Made by a program: the position numbers and the translations under genes
Source: a bacterium
GTDB taxonomy: Bacteria > Arandabacterota > Arandabacteria > Arandabacterales > Arandabacteraceae
Reading direction: 5' to 3'
Length of the DNA stretch: 40,858 nt
NCBI GenBank assembly: GCA_025774845.1
Contig: JALGZP010000030.1
Span: 1-40,858, forward strand
The notes under the pieces: generated by a model
Databases searched by the model: none
Told to the model about the DNA's origin: nothing
The model's input: the letters and a program-made list of their open reading frames with translations, nothing else
Part shown: piece by piece, positions 8,352 to 16,829 of the stretch
How the letters are laid out: every line of letters starts with the position of its first letter
Numbering within the stretch: the first letter of the stretch is position 1

Positions 8352-9818
8352 ATGCCTAGCTCCAAGGCTTTCCTCGTGCTGATTCTGGCACTCGCACTGT
8401 ACCCCGGCCGCACCGCAGTCATGGCACAGGTTGCGGACGACGACAGTGTGAAGAGTATCACTGCGGTCCGGATCAATCCCGGTGTGAGGGTCGATGGGAT
8501 CCTCGATGACAAATGCTGGAAGGAAGCTACCCGCTCAACCGGATTCGTCCAGTACCAACCCGATAATGGTACCCCGGCCTCGGAATCGACATTCGTCAGG
8601 GTCGCCTATGATGACGAAGCCCTCTATGTCGGCATGGAGATGTATGACTCCGAGCCCGAGAAGATTGTAAGCCGTCTTACCCGCCGGGACAGATGGGCTG
8701 ACGGAGATCTCGTACATGTGATCGTGGACAGCCATCACGATCATAAGACGGCGTACGCCTTTACAACCTATGCCTCCGGCACCCAGCGGGATGTTTACTA
8801 CTGGAATGATAACTGGAGTGACGACACCTGGGATGCCGTGTGGGAATCGGCCACGCAAATGACCGGTCGGGGCTGGACGGCCGAGTACAGGATCCCGTTT
8901 CACTGCCTCCGGTTCGCTTGTGAGGAGGACCCGGTATGGGGCATCTACTTCAGCAGAAGTATAAGCCGCAAGAGCGAACTTGACAGGTGGCTTCACATCC
9001 CTGAAAGCGCAAGCGGCTTTGTATCTCACTTCGGGCACCTCAAGGGAATGGAAGGCTTGAGTCCACCAGCAAGGCTGGAGGTCTTACCATATGGTGTCTC
9101 CTATGCGGAGACCGAAGCCAAACACCCCGGCAATCCGGACGGACGTGACTACGTTCATGACATGGGTTTCGATCTTAAGTATGGCCTGACCTCAAACATC
9201 ACGCTCGATGCCACGGTCAATCCCGATTTCGGCCAGGTGGAGGCTGACGAGACGGTGCTCAATCTCTCGACATTCGAGACACGCTACCCCGAGAAACGGC
9301 CTTTCTTCCTTGAGGGGAGCAAGATCTTCGACACACCTTTTGATCTTTTCTATTCACGCCGGATAGGGAGGCCGCCCTCAATCAGCCCGGAGGATGTGGA
9401 TTACTATATCGATCGCCCCATGGCAACCACGATTCTCGCCGCGGCAAAGGTGAGCGGAAAGACAGCCGGTGGGACATCGATCGGAATCCTCGAATCGGTA
9501 ACCCGCCGGGAGGAGGCCCGGTACGTGGATACGACCGGGGTTAAAAGAACTGCGATGACGGAGCCGGAGGGCAATTACCTCGTGGCCAGGGTTAAGCAGG
9601 ATATCCTCGAGAACTCCTCCGTCGGAATCATGGCAACAGCGGTTAACCAGGAAAGTTCCTACCCGGAATATACCGGCGGCGCGGATTGGAACTTCCGCTT
9701 TCGTGGTGGGGATTACCAGTGTAACGGCCAGGTTCTGGGCTCATCCACCGGACCGGATGAGGATGGCCTGGGTGGCATACTTATATTCGAGAAGGCCGGT
9801 GGCGAATCCAGACTATAA
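8352..9818 (+). CDS. DUF5916/CBM9-like surface protein, N-terminal part of a broken gene
   Basis: A 488-residue frame with a signal peptide (SKAFLVLILALALYPG) is followed by a CBM9-like carbohydrate-binding domain (about 35-190; VDGILDDKCWKEA, ESTFVRVAYDDEALYVGMEM). The first strands of a DUF5916 beta-barrel come next (DFGQVEADETVLNLS, ETRYPEKRPFFLEG). Members are outer-membrane or secreted proteins of unknown function, often near polymer-degradation genes. The frame ends in a TAA at 9816, in the middle of the barrel, right after FEKAGGESRL. The remaining barrel is found in another frame from about 9805. The CDS is therefore truncated unless the shift is a sequencing or assembly error. ATG 8352 has GGAG a few bases upstream. 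Confidence 0.8.
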   Translation: MPSSKAFLVLILALALYPGRTAVMAQVADDDSVKSITAVRINPGVRVDGILDDKCWKEATRSTGFVQYQPDNGTPASESTFVRVAYDDEALYVGMEMYDSEPEKIVSRLTRRDRWADGDLVHVIVDSHHDHKTAYAFTTYASGTQRDVYYWNDNWSDDTWDAVWESATQMTGRGWTAEYRIPFHCLRFACEEDPVWGIYFSRSISRKSELDRWLHIPESASGFVSHFGHLKGMEGLSPPARLEVLPYGVSYAETEAKHPGNPDGRDYVHDMGFDLKYGLTSNITLDATVNPDFGQVEADETVLNLSTFETRYPEKRPFFLEGSKIFDTPFDLFYSRRIGRPPSISPEDVDYYIDRPMATTILAAAKVSGKTAGGTSIGILESVTRREEARYVDTTGVKRTAMTEPEGNYLVARVKQDILENSSVGIMATAVNQESSYPEYTGGADWNFRFRGGDYQCNGQVLGSSTGPDEDGLGGILIFEKAGGESRL

Positions 9819-10710
9819 GAGCGGCTGGGCGTGGATGCAGCTCCGGACTACCGAGCCGTGGTGGATTGTGAGAAAGACCTGGAACAACCTCAACGTGGGC
9901 TACGCAGAGAATCACGATGGAGTAGCACTGACCCGTGGAGGAAACTTCAATAACAGTGTCGAGCTTAAAAACTTCTGGAGTGTGGGCTGTGGCAGCTGGG
10001 TCGACTACAACACAACGTATTCCGACTATGAGACCAGGGGCGGGCCACCTGCACCGATTCCCATCGGCCAGAACTGGTGGGTCTGGTTTGAGACCGACAG
10101 CAGGACCTGGTGGCAGGTCGGGGCCAACGTGGGGGGTGGACAAACCTGGGACGGGCACTACAGCAGCTATCAGGGGTGGCTCGAACTCCGGCCCCGGTCT
10201 AACATCGAGTTCAGACTGGAACCCGGTTACCGGGCCGACAGAGGAGTATCCAGGTGGGTAGCCACTCTTGAAAACGATGAGGATGACGAGACCGATGACG
10301 ACTATATCTTCGGTGAGCAGGACATGGGCCGGTTTGACATGACCGTAAGAGGAACCGTCACGTTCAGCCGGGATCTCACACTTCAGGTTTACGCGCAGCC
10401 GTTCATTGCAGCGGTGGATTACCAGAACTTCAAGCGGCTCCTTCCTTCTGAGAGTTATGAGTATGTCGACGCTTCCGTTTATGATGAGGCAGAAGAGGAA
10501 CCCGACTTCAATGTGGGCTCGCTCAATTCAAACGTCGTGCTTCGCTGGGAGTACCGGCCCGGAAGTACGCTTTTCTTTGTGTGGACCCATGCGCGGGACA
10601 CGTCAGGCAGTGATGGGAAGTTCGCTTTCAACCGAGACTGGGACGGTATCTTTGCCGCCGACTACGGCAATGTCTTCCTCGTCAAACTCAACTACTGGTG
10701 GAGCTTGTAG
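9805..10710 (+). pseudogene. DUF5916 protein, C-terminal barrel fragment in a shifted frame
   Basis: From about 9805 the other forward frame continues the DUF5916 barrel (ANPDYKSGWAWMQLRTTEPW, then many alternating aromatic strands) to a TAG at 10710, ending in LVKLNYWWSL, a plausible outer-membrane barrel end. It has no signal peptide or ribosome-binding site of its own, so it is not an independent gene. Related proteins have roughly 20 more residues (a segment like RSPGFEVNDLGF) between GG and this point. I therefore infer a small deletion, not a multiple of three, rather than a simple one-base shift. Whether it is real or an assembly artefact cannot be decided from the sequence alone. Confidence 0.65.
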
Positions 10711-10711
10711 A

Positions 10712-10780
10712 TAATTCGGTGACAGTTTGGTAATTTCGATCCCGCGACAGGCTGGGAATTAGTAAACTGTCACCGAATTA
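10712..10780. repeat. Dispersed palindromic element, copy A
   Basis: The 17-base arms TAATTCGGTGACAGTTT (10712-10728) and its perfect reverse complement (10764-10780) enclose 35 bases. The arms extend imperfectly further inwards through TAATT. Three other copies are in the window. It begins 2 bases after the DUF5916 stop and ends just before the ribosome-binding site of the next gene. Confidence 0.85.
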
Positions 10781-10797
10781 GGAGGGCTGCTTCTGGT

Positions 10798-11631
10798 ATG
10801 AAACTGATGGTTCTTGGCTCAGGTCAGGACGGGGGTGTTCCCCACACCGGATGTTATTGCTCTGCATGCATCCGTGCCCGGCGCCACAAGCGACGCCGGC
10901 GGCTGGCACCATCGGTTGCTCTCTGTAACGACAAGGCCGGGTCGTGCTACCTCATCGATGCCTCTCCGGATTTCAAGTTTCAAATGGACATGATCTGGAA
11001 CCATATTCCCCACGTGAAACGTGTCGGGAAGATACCGGTAAGCAGCATCCTGCTCACACATGCCCACTACGGTCACATCACTGGATTGTTGGAGCTTGGT
11101 AAAGAGGTGTTGAACGAAATAGGTATTCCCGTATTCTGCACACCGGCGATGGGGCAATTCCTTTCGGCGTCCCCGCCTTTCAGTCATCTTGTCGAGGGAG
11201 GGAACATCGAAATCCGGGAGATACGCCCCGGTGTAAAGACTGAACTGGGTGGAATCAGCGTCACACCCACCCAGGTTCCTCACCGCAACGAAACTGCCGA
11301 CACCGTTGGTTACATCATAGAGGCGACACGAAGAGTCATCTACATACCGGATATAGACCGCTGGACAGATGAGACGCTTGAAGAGATCAGCCGCTCTGAC
11401 ACTGCAATCATCGACGGAACCTTCTATTCGGCCGCCGAGCTGCCGGGTTACCGGGATGTCCCGCATCCGCCAATTAAGGAGACAGTCGAACTGCTCGAAG
11501 GTGCAAGCACCGAGATCTACTTCACGCACATCAACCACACAAACGCCATCAACAGGCGCGGCCGAGAGAGAAGGACCATAGAACGCCTGGGCTTTAAGAT
11601 CGCCTACGACGGCCTGACCCTGGACATCTAG
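10798..11631 (+). CDS. MBL-fold metallo-hydrolase, PqqB/PhnP-like
   Basis: The 277-residue protein belongs to the metallo-beta-lactamase fold. The N-terminal GSGQDGGVPHTGCYCSAC contains the CXCXXC structural zinc motif of PqqB and PhnP relatives. The metal-binding loop reads THAHYGH: three histidines remain, but the aspartate of the usual HXHXDH is glycine. Further ligands are likely VPHRNETADT, YIPDIDRW and the late FTHINHTN. PqqB takes part in cofactor PQQ formation and PhnP cleaves cyclic phosphoribosyl phosphates, but no pqq or phn genes are nearby, so function is open. ATG 10798 follows GGAGGG at 10781-10786. It stands alone between the palindromic element and an unusual noncoding stretch. 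Confidence 0.85.
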   Translation: MKLMVLGSGQDGGVPHTGCYCSACIRARRHKRRRRLAPSVALCNDKAGSCYLIDASPDFKFQMDMIWNHIPHVKRVGKIPVSSILLTHAHYGHITGLLELGKEVLNEIGIPVFCTPAMGQFLSASPPFSHLVEGGNIEIREIRPGVKTELGGISVTPTQVPHRNETADTVGYIIEATRRVIYIPDIDRWTDETLEEISRSDTAIIDGTFYSAAELPGYRDVPHPPIKETVELLEGASTEIYFTHINHTNAINRRGRERRTIERLGFKIAYDGLTLDI

Positions 11632-11674
11632 GAGTCCGCTCCGTTCTCAGAATCATTTCAATCCCGAGTTCGAG

Positions 11675-11729
11675 TCCTGTTTGGGGACCCGTGCGGAACA
11701 TGTCAGTGAGTGCGACCGATGACTCGGTT
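11675..11729. repeat. Repeat R, fragment 1
   Basis: TCCTGTTTGGGGA and CGGAACATGTCAGTGA here are identical to blocks at 16638-16650 and 16657-16672, with similar spacing. Weaker similarity continues for about 20 bases. It covers only one end of the repeat seen in fragments 2 and 3. Confidence 0.65.
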
Positions 11730-11909
11730 TGGCCTCGAGTAGGGCTATGTTATGTGGAAACCGCTTAGGACTCAGCAGAGCATGGCCAGATCCAGAAAGT
11801 CTTTGAAGGCAGAGTAGTTGTATGATATCAGTGGTAGAGCGTTATCTGGAAGAGAGCACCCCAGAGGCTGTTCTACAGAAACCAGATAAGCAGCAGTTAC
11901 GAATGCAAG

Positions 11910-11949
11910 AACGTGGTTACTAGGGCTATCTCTCTAGTAAAGCCACGTT
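11910..11949. other. Long hairpin upstream of the SDR gene
   Basis: AACGTGG-TTACTAG (11910-11923) pairs with CTAGTAA-CCACGTT (11934-11949), a 14-base-pair stem with a two-base bulge and a 10-base loop. No T-run follows, so it is not a normal terminator. It could be an operator or a relic of a mobile element. Confidence 0.5.
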
Positions 11950-11970
11950 GTACCAGTGGAAGTCATCAGG

Positions 11971-12888
11971 ATGGCGAATAAACAGACAATACTGATTGCT
12001 GGAGCGACCGGTAATATTGGGAGGGCTGCTGGGGTAGCGTTGGCAAAACGTGGCGCTAGAGTTGTCTTGCTCGGGCGTAGTCGTGACAAACTGAAAGCCA
12101 AGGTGGATCTTGTCCGGGTCGCCTTATCTGAAGCCCAGATCGATTACCAGGATATGGATATCGATATCTTGGTAATCGACTTCTCCGACATGGAGTCAGT
12201 CAGATCTGCAGCTGCGGAGGCCATGAATCGATTCCCGGTGATAAATGGTCTGGTGCTCTCTGTTGGCGCCCTTATCCAGAATGGTCCGAACATTCTGCCC
12301 AGTGGTCATGAGGTGATGTTTGCCACGAATGTGATGGGCCCATTCCTGTTCACCCAGCTGTTGATAACGAGGATACAGGAATCAGACGGATTGGTGCTTC
12401 ATGTGATTGCCCCATTTGATAAGAAGATCGACTGGGATGATCTTGAAAGTATAAAGAACCACAAAGCAATGACTGCATTCGACAGGACCAAGACATGCAA
12501 CAGAGTGATCGCCGGGGAGTTGGCTCGACGCTATGCAGGGAGAATCTCTTCTGTGGCGTTCGATCCTGCGTATGTCATCGATAAGTCAGACCCAGAGTTG
12601 GCCAAGAGGTGGCCATCCGGACTGACAGGCTTTTTCTGGCGGATGATGACAATGTTCTTTGCAAAGCCACCTTCGGTTGCGGGTGAGCCCATTGCGGAGT
12701 TGATGCTCTCGCGTCAAGATCGTAGTACAATCAATGGAGCCTTGTTTAAACTGTATAAACGCATTGAAAAACCTGAAAAGGCAATGAGTGACCGGGCATT
12801 AGGAGAAAGGTTATGGAATGAGTTGGTCTTGCTGACGGGGCTAACACCAGAACAAGGTCAGATAGACTCCGGGTGTGTGAGGCGTTAG
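11971..12888 (+). CDS. SDR-family (short-chain dehydrogenase-like) protein lacking catalytic residues
   Basis: The 305-residue protein has a Rossmann fold with LIAGATGNIGRAAG (residues 8-21) for the dinucleotide, and matches the WWOX/retinol-dehydrogenase-like branch in layout. The normal catalytic residues are altered. The YXXXK site reads FDRTK (Phe170, Lys174), the serine motif reads HVIAPF, and the structural NNAG motif reads VLSVGA. It therefore may be a binding or regulatory protein, or use a different chemistry. ATG 11971 was preferred over the in-frame GTG at 11956, which has no ribosome-binding site; GGAAG at 11959-11963 could serve the ATG. Codon use is more varied and A/T-ending than in neighbours, and repeat fragments lie on both sides, which suggests acquisition by transfer. 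Confidence 0.8.
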   Translation: MANKQTILIAGATGNIGRAAGVALAKRGARVVLLGRSRDKLKAKVDLVRVALSEAQIDYQDMDIDILVIDFSDMESVRSAAAEAMNRFPVINGLVLSVGALIQNGPNILPSGHEVMFATNVMGPFLFTQLLITRIQESDGLVLHVIAPFDKKIDWDDLESIKNHKAMTAFDRTKTCNRVIAGELARRYAGRISSVAFDPAYVIDKSDPELAKRWPSGLTGFFWRMMTMFFAKPPSVAGEPIAELMLSRQDRSTINGALFKLYKRIEKPEKAMSDRALGERLWNELVLLTGLTPEQGQIDSGCVRR

Positions 12889-12922
12889 GTCCCAGAAGCC
12901 CAGAAATCCCGGTCAGCATCCT

Positions 12923-13017
12923 CATGCCAGATTAGCCACCATCTCTGCCATTTCGGCACACTCCTCACTCATCAGAAAGTTGCGAAGATCGTTCTGTTTG
13001 GGGAGGTATCCAGAACA
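12923..13017. repeat. Repeat R, fragment 2
   Basis: About 95 bases match 16569-16664 closely (CCAGATTAGCCAC, TCCTCACTCATCAGAAA, CTGTTTGGGGAG are shared). On the minus strand both copies translate to a similar C-terminal peptide (LPKQ, FLMSEEC, VANL, then a stop), suggesting relics of the same gene end. It lies beyond the 3' end of the first LVIVD gene. Confidence 0.7.
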
Positions 13018-13030
13018 GGGCACGCGTCCT

Positions 13031-13108
13031 GTCATTGCGAGAAGCGACAGCGATGTAACGATCTAACAGACCTTTCGGCGCATGAAGCACAAGCGACGTG
13101 GCAGTCTC
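13031..13108. repeat. TCATTGCGAG-type dispersed element, copy 1
   Basis: The sequence starts GTCATTGCGAGAAGCGACAG and ends near ACGTGGCAGTCTC. This resembles a widespread bacterial dispersed repeat family (TCATTGCGAGGAGC ... CGTGGCAATC). It ends 2 bases from the stop of the first LVIVD gene. A second copy is at 38.4 kb. Confidence 0.6.
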
Positions 13109-13110
13109 TA

Positions 13111-16100
13111 TCACTTCATACGAAGCATCTTGTTCCTGGCCGTGAACTCACCGGCCTGGATCCGCACGAAGTAGACGCCCGGCCCACTCATCTCCCCGGC
13201 ATCATTCTCACCGGCCCAGGCTACTGAATGCCGGCCGGCAGCCCATGCCTCATCTGTCAAGACTCTTACCACCCTGCCCCGAACATCCACGACCTCAAGT
13301 CGCACCGCGCACGGCTTGGGAAGATCAAAGGCGATCAGCGTCCCGGATTCAAACGGATTTGGCCGGTTCAGCTTAAGGGCGAAGACTATTGGAAGGTCTT
13401 CCGATACACTCACACTTGCATACGCATTCTCTACACTCGAGGCATCGCTCTCATTCCCCGCAAAGTCTGTGGCTGTCACATGATAGTAGTTATACTGATC
13501 ACCCGTCACATCCATCGCTCTATCAATCGTGTAGCCTATAAGCACGGCTGTGGTGTCAAGACCCGGAGCAGCTGAACCATAGACCGTGAAGTAATCGAAA
13601 TCATCGTCCGGGCACTCATCCCAGGCCAGATCCGTGGCGGAAGGCATCATAAGTCCTGGTGGTGAAGGCGCGAGGTTGTCAAGCGAGTAGCCGCTGTCCG
13701 GATACGAATCGAAGTGGATACCCAGGGTCTCTGTCGTTGCTCTGATGAAGAAGATTGTGTAGTGCATTCCGCCTGATATGCTCGAGTCGGCAAGTGTCGG
13801 GACCACGGTCGCATAGGTCTGCTCGGCGGCCGCAGGTACACTGGCTACGAAGTCCCAATCTCCGGGTGGATAAAGACCGAGCAACCCGGGCCTGTACTCA
13901 AACGGTGCGGCCTCCCCCGACATTGCCTGACTTTCGTTAATCCGTCTGTAGATCGCATAGTCAACGATCGGTCCATAGGCGAAATCGTGACCGCTTCTCG
14001 TCCAGTATATTCTGACCTGCCGACCCTGATCACCCGGCACATCGACGATACTGTCGATCTTCGCAAACGTGTATAGCCACTCAATCTCAAGATTTGAGCA
14101 AGCCGGATTAATGCCAGCGCCTGTGTAGAAATGGGAGGATCTCCATATAAGGTCGCTGCCCGGGACCATGAGTTTCTGGTAATCCCCGCCGGGCAAGAAT
14201 TCCTGCCAGCTGCCGCCACTGTCGGCGCTGACCTCCCAGCGGATGGAATCAGTCTGAGTGCTGCTCAGCCGCGCTCCCATTATGGTTTCACCGGAGCCAT
14301 CGACTGACAGGGACCAGGCTGTGTTGGAATCGGCATCAAACCGTCGCTGGAAAACCTTTACGACCTGTAGACCCGAGGTATAATCGGCGACATAGGCATG
14401 ATCACCCGAGATCGCTACACCATAGGCAGCGCCCGGCGTGTTGTAACCGCCTGCAAGCGCCGGGCTTGTGGGATCGGTTATGTCTATGACCTGTAGTCCC
14501 GAGCTATAATCCGCGACATAGGCATAATCACCAGAGATCGCTACATCATGGGCATCGCCCGGCGTGTCGCAACTGCCTGCAAGCGCCGGGCTTGTCGGAT
14601 CGCTTATGTCTATGACCTGTAGACCCGAGGTCTCATCCGCGACATAGGCATAATCACCAGAGATCGCTACACCAACGGCCAGGGACGGCGTGTCGTAACT
14701 GCCTGCAAGCGCCGGGCTTGTCGGATCGCTTATGTCTATGACCTGCAGGCCCGAGCTATAATCCGCGACATAGGCATAATCACCAGAGATCGCTACATCA
14801 TGGGCATCGCCCGGCGTGTCGTAACTGCCTGCAAGCGCCGGGGTTGTCGGATCGCTCATGTCTATGACCTGCAGTCCCGAGTACCTATCCGCGACATAGG
14901 CATGATCACCAGAGATCGCTATATCATGGGCATTGCCCGGCGTGTCGTAACTGCCTACAGAATCCGGGTTTGTTGGATCGCTAATGTCTATGACCTGTAG
15001 ACCCGAGCCATAGTCCGCGACATAGGCATTATCACCCGAGACCGCTACACCCCAGGCAAGATGCGACGTGTCGTAACTGCCTGCAAGCACCGGGTTTGTC
15101 GGATCGCTGATGTCTATGACCTGCAGACCCGAGTTCCAATCCGCGACATAGGCATTATCACCCGAGACCGCTACACCATGGGCATTGTCCGGTGTGTCGT
15201 AACTGCCCGCAAGCACCGGGCTCGTCGGATGGCTTATGGCTATCACCTGTAGACCCGAGGTATAATCAGCGACATAGGCATAATCTCCAGAGATCGCAAC
15301 TCTCCGGGCATAGCCCGACGTGTCGTAACTGCCTGCAAGCAGGGGAGTTGTGGGATTGGTTATGTCTATGACTTGTAGACCCGAGGTCCGATCCGCGACA
15401 TAGGCGTAATCTCCAGAGATCGCTACACCGTAAGCCTCGTCCGGCGTTGAGTAATTGCCCGCAAGCACGGGGCTTGTGGGATCGCTTATATCGATGACCT
15501 GGAGGCCGAAGTGCCGATCCGCGACATAGGCATAATCACCGGAGATCGCTACACCAAGGGCCGTACCCGGCGTGTTGTAACTGCCTGCAAGCGCCGGGAT
15601 TGTGGGATCGGTTATGTCTATGACCTGTAGTCCCGAGTACCAACCAGCGACATAGGCATAATCATCCGAGATCGCTACAGCATAGGCGTCATCCGGCGTT
15701 TTGCAACTGCCTGCAAGCGCCGGGATTGTGGGATCGGTTATGTCTATGACCTGTAGTCCGGAGTCACCATCAGCGACATATGCATAATCGCCCGAGATCG
15801 CTACACCAAGAGCACCCCCGGGCGTGTTGTAACTACCCGCAAGCGCCGGGATTGTGGGATCGGTTATGTTTATGACCTGTAGTCCCGAGAGATAATCAGC
15901 GACATAGGCATAATCGCCCGAGATCGCTACACCGTAGGCCTCGCCCGGCGTGTCGTAACTGCCCGCAAGCGTTGGGCTCACCGGATTGCTGATGTCTATC
16001 ACCTGTAGACCCGAAGTCCGATCAGCAACATAGGCATAATCACCGGAAATCGCCACACCCCGGGCATAGCCAGGCGTGTCGTAACTGCCCGCAAGCGAGA

Positions 16101-16290
16101 TCTGAAATGGATGCAGCTTCACCTCACCCGCAACTGTATCCCACCAAGCAGTTGTGTTGCGCGTGTCGCAGTACTGCACGGTACTGAAATCCTCCACGTA
16201 GCTCTGTACCAGCGCCTCTGCTGAGACAAATGTAAATGCCAAGTATACCAAACACGCCACGAAGCAAGTCACGCACAACCGTTTAGACAT
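13111..16290 (-). CDS. Secreted LVIVD-repeat beta-propeller protein with FlgD/T9SS-like C-terminus (paralogue 1)
   Basis: This 1059-residue protein begins with a signal peptide (MSKRLCVTCFVACLVYLAFT). After a short EDFSTVQYCDTRNTTAWW region come 14 repeats of 42 residues. Each has the pattern GVAISGDYAYVAD, SGLQVIDISDP, then LAGSYDTPG, which is the LVIVD repeat; each repeat is one propeller blade, so 14 suggests two seven-bladed propellers. A discoidin-like region, a fibronectin-like region and a FlgD-type Ig domain follow, ending GPGVYFVRIQAGEFTARNKM, typical of surface-sorted proteins in FCB bacteria. ATG 16290 was chosen over ATG 16302 because GGAGG lies between them. A promoter is at 16425-16453. 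Its paralogue at 22.2 kb has the same architecture. The ligand is unknown. Confidence 0.9.
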   Translation of the reverse strand: MSKRLCVTCFVACLVYLAFTFVSAEALVQSYVEDFSTVQYCDTRNTTAWWDTVAGEVKLHPFQISLAGSYDTPGYARGVAISGDYAYVADRTSGLQVIDISNPVSPTLAGSYDTPGEAYGVAISGDYAYVADYLSGLQVINITDPTIPALAGSYNTPGGALGVAISGDYAYVADGDSGLQVIDITDPTIPALAGSCKTPDDAYAVAISDDYAYVAGWYSGLQVIDITDPTIPALAGSYNTPGTALGVAISGDYAYVADRHFGLQVIDISDPTSPVLAGNYSTPDEAYGVAISGDYAYVADRTSGLQVIDITNPTTPLLAGSYDTSGYARRVAISGDYAYVADYTSGLQVIAISHPTSPVLAGSYDTPDNAHGVAVSGDNAYVADWNSGLQVIDISDPTNPVLAGSYDTSHLAWGVAVSGDNAYVADYGSGLQVIDISDPTNPDSVGSYDTPGNAHDIAISGDHAYVADRYSGLQVIDMSDPTTPALAGSYDTPGDAHDVAISGDYAYVADYSSGLQVIDISDPTSPALAGSYDTPSLAVGVAISGDYAYVADETSGLQVIDISDPTSPALAGSCDTPGDAHDVAISGDYAYVADYSSGLQVIDITDPTSPALAGGYNTPGAAYGVAISGDHAYVADYTSGLQVVKVFQRRFDADSNTAWSLSVDGSGETIMGARLSSTQTDSIRWEVSADSGGSWQEFLPGGDYQKLMVPGSDLIWRSSHFYTGAGINPACSNLEIEWLYTFAKIDSIVDVPGDQGRQVRIYWTRSGHDFAYGPIVDYAIYRRINESQAMSGEAAPFEYRPGLLGLYPPGDWDFVASVPAAAEQTYATVVPTLADSSISGGMHYTIFFIRATTETLGIHFDSYPDSGYSLDNLAPSPPGLMMPSATDLAWDECPDDDFDYFTVYGSAAPGLDTTAVLIGYTIDRAMDVTGDQYNYYHVTATDFAGNESDASSVENAYASVSVSEDLPIVFALKLNRPNPFESGTLIAFDLPKPCAVRLEVVDVRGRVVRVLTDEAWAAGRHSVAWAGENDAGEMSGPGVYFVRIQAGEFTARNKMLRMK
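14360..16095 (-). repeat. Tandem 126-bp coding repeats (14 units)
   Basis: Fourteen in-frame units of about 126 bases encode the LVIVD blades. Blocks such as the reverse complement of GGATCGCTTATGTCTATGAC recur almost unchanged, so recent duplication or gene conversion among units is likely. Confidence 0.85.
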
Positions 16291-16424
16291 GATAGCCTCC
16301 ATTGTGTCAGGTAATCCCGGAAGAACCGTCTTCTTTGCACCTGTGAAATCTTGAGTAGCAGAATCCGTTACAAAACCGAATAATACCAGATTGGCAGCTC
16401 CTTATTCCTTTAAATACACTTCCC

Positions 16425-16453
16425 ATCATAGCACACCTCGATTGCGAAATCAA
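16425..16453 (-). promoter_or_regulatory. Promoter of LVIVD paralogue 1
   Basis: On the minus strand TTGATT (16448-16453) and TATGAT (16425-16430) are separated by 17 bases. The start codon lies about 130 bases downstream, leaving a long leader. Confidence 0.55.
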
Positions 16454-16568
16454 GAAAGGGGTTGGGAAGAAGATGCACCGTATCGTCAAAGGCTCCGCCC
16501 GTATGCATCTGTCAGACTGGGATCTCAGACATTAGAGTTGGAGAATCGGTGCGTTTGTAGCCCATCTT

Positions 16569-16692
16569 CATTCCAGATTAGCCACGATCTGTGCCATTTC
16601 GACACATTCCTCACTCATCAGAAAAGTTCGAAAGTATTCCTGTTTGGGGAGCCATACGGAACATGTCAGTGAAAGCTATCAGTGGCACGGTT
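16569..16692. repeat. Repeat R, fragment 3
   Basis: This is the longest copy. Its first 95 bases match fragment 2 and its last 55 match fragment 1, so the three are pieces of one element. It lies upstream of LVIVD paralogue 1, while fragment 2 lies just beyond that gene's other end. Confidence 0.7.
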
Positions 16693-16829
16693 TCAATGGA
16701 AGTGGTGCGCTCCTGTCCGGAAACCCCACAAGACCATAAACAACTGGCAGGTCTCTTGACGAATGCCTGAGAATTCAGTACAGAGAAAGCATACGAGGTT
16801 GGTTCTCGTCCTGCTGAGAGGAGTTGAAC

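Larger units (their letters stand above)
11632..11970. other. Noncoding stretch with repeat fragment and hairpin
   Basis: These 339 bases have no credible gene on either strand. They contain a fragment of a repeat also found near 12.9 and 16.6 kb (11675-11729). There is also a spaced inverted repeat (TTATCTGG at 11842-11849 with CCAGATAA at 11882-11889) and a long hairpin at 11910-11949. The stretch looks like a junction of inserted DNA. Confidence 0.6.
16303..16829. other. Intergenic stretch between divergent genes
   Basis: No credible gene lies here. The stretch holds the promoter of the first LVIVD gene (16425-16453, minus strand), repeat R fragment 3 (16569-16692) and the leader of the serine hydrolase. 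A short minus-strand reading frame inside the repeat fragment is interrupted and looks like a relic. Confidence 0.6.

Noticed and set aside
9816-9818. Recoding (programmed frameshift) at the DUF5916 break
   Set aside because: No slippery sequence or following pseudoknot is visible, and the family alignment from memory suggests missing residues, so damage or assembly error is more likely.
11665-11700. GAGTTCGAGTCC resembling the T-arm of a tRNA
   Set aside because: No acceptor stem, anticodon arm or D-arm can be folded around it, and the segment is part of repeat R.
14800-15252. Plus-strand reading frames with repeated peptide RRVVTA inside the LVIVD gene
   Set aside because: They are antisense echoes of the coding repeats, with no ribosome-binding sites and no family likeness.
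14360-16095. Regular repeats that could suggest a CRISPR array or satellite
   Set aside because: The unit is about 126 bases, keeps one reading frame through all copies and encodes LVIVD blades; there are no unique spacers between identical short repeats.
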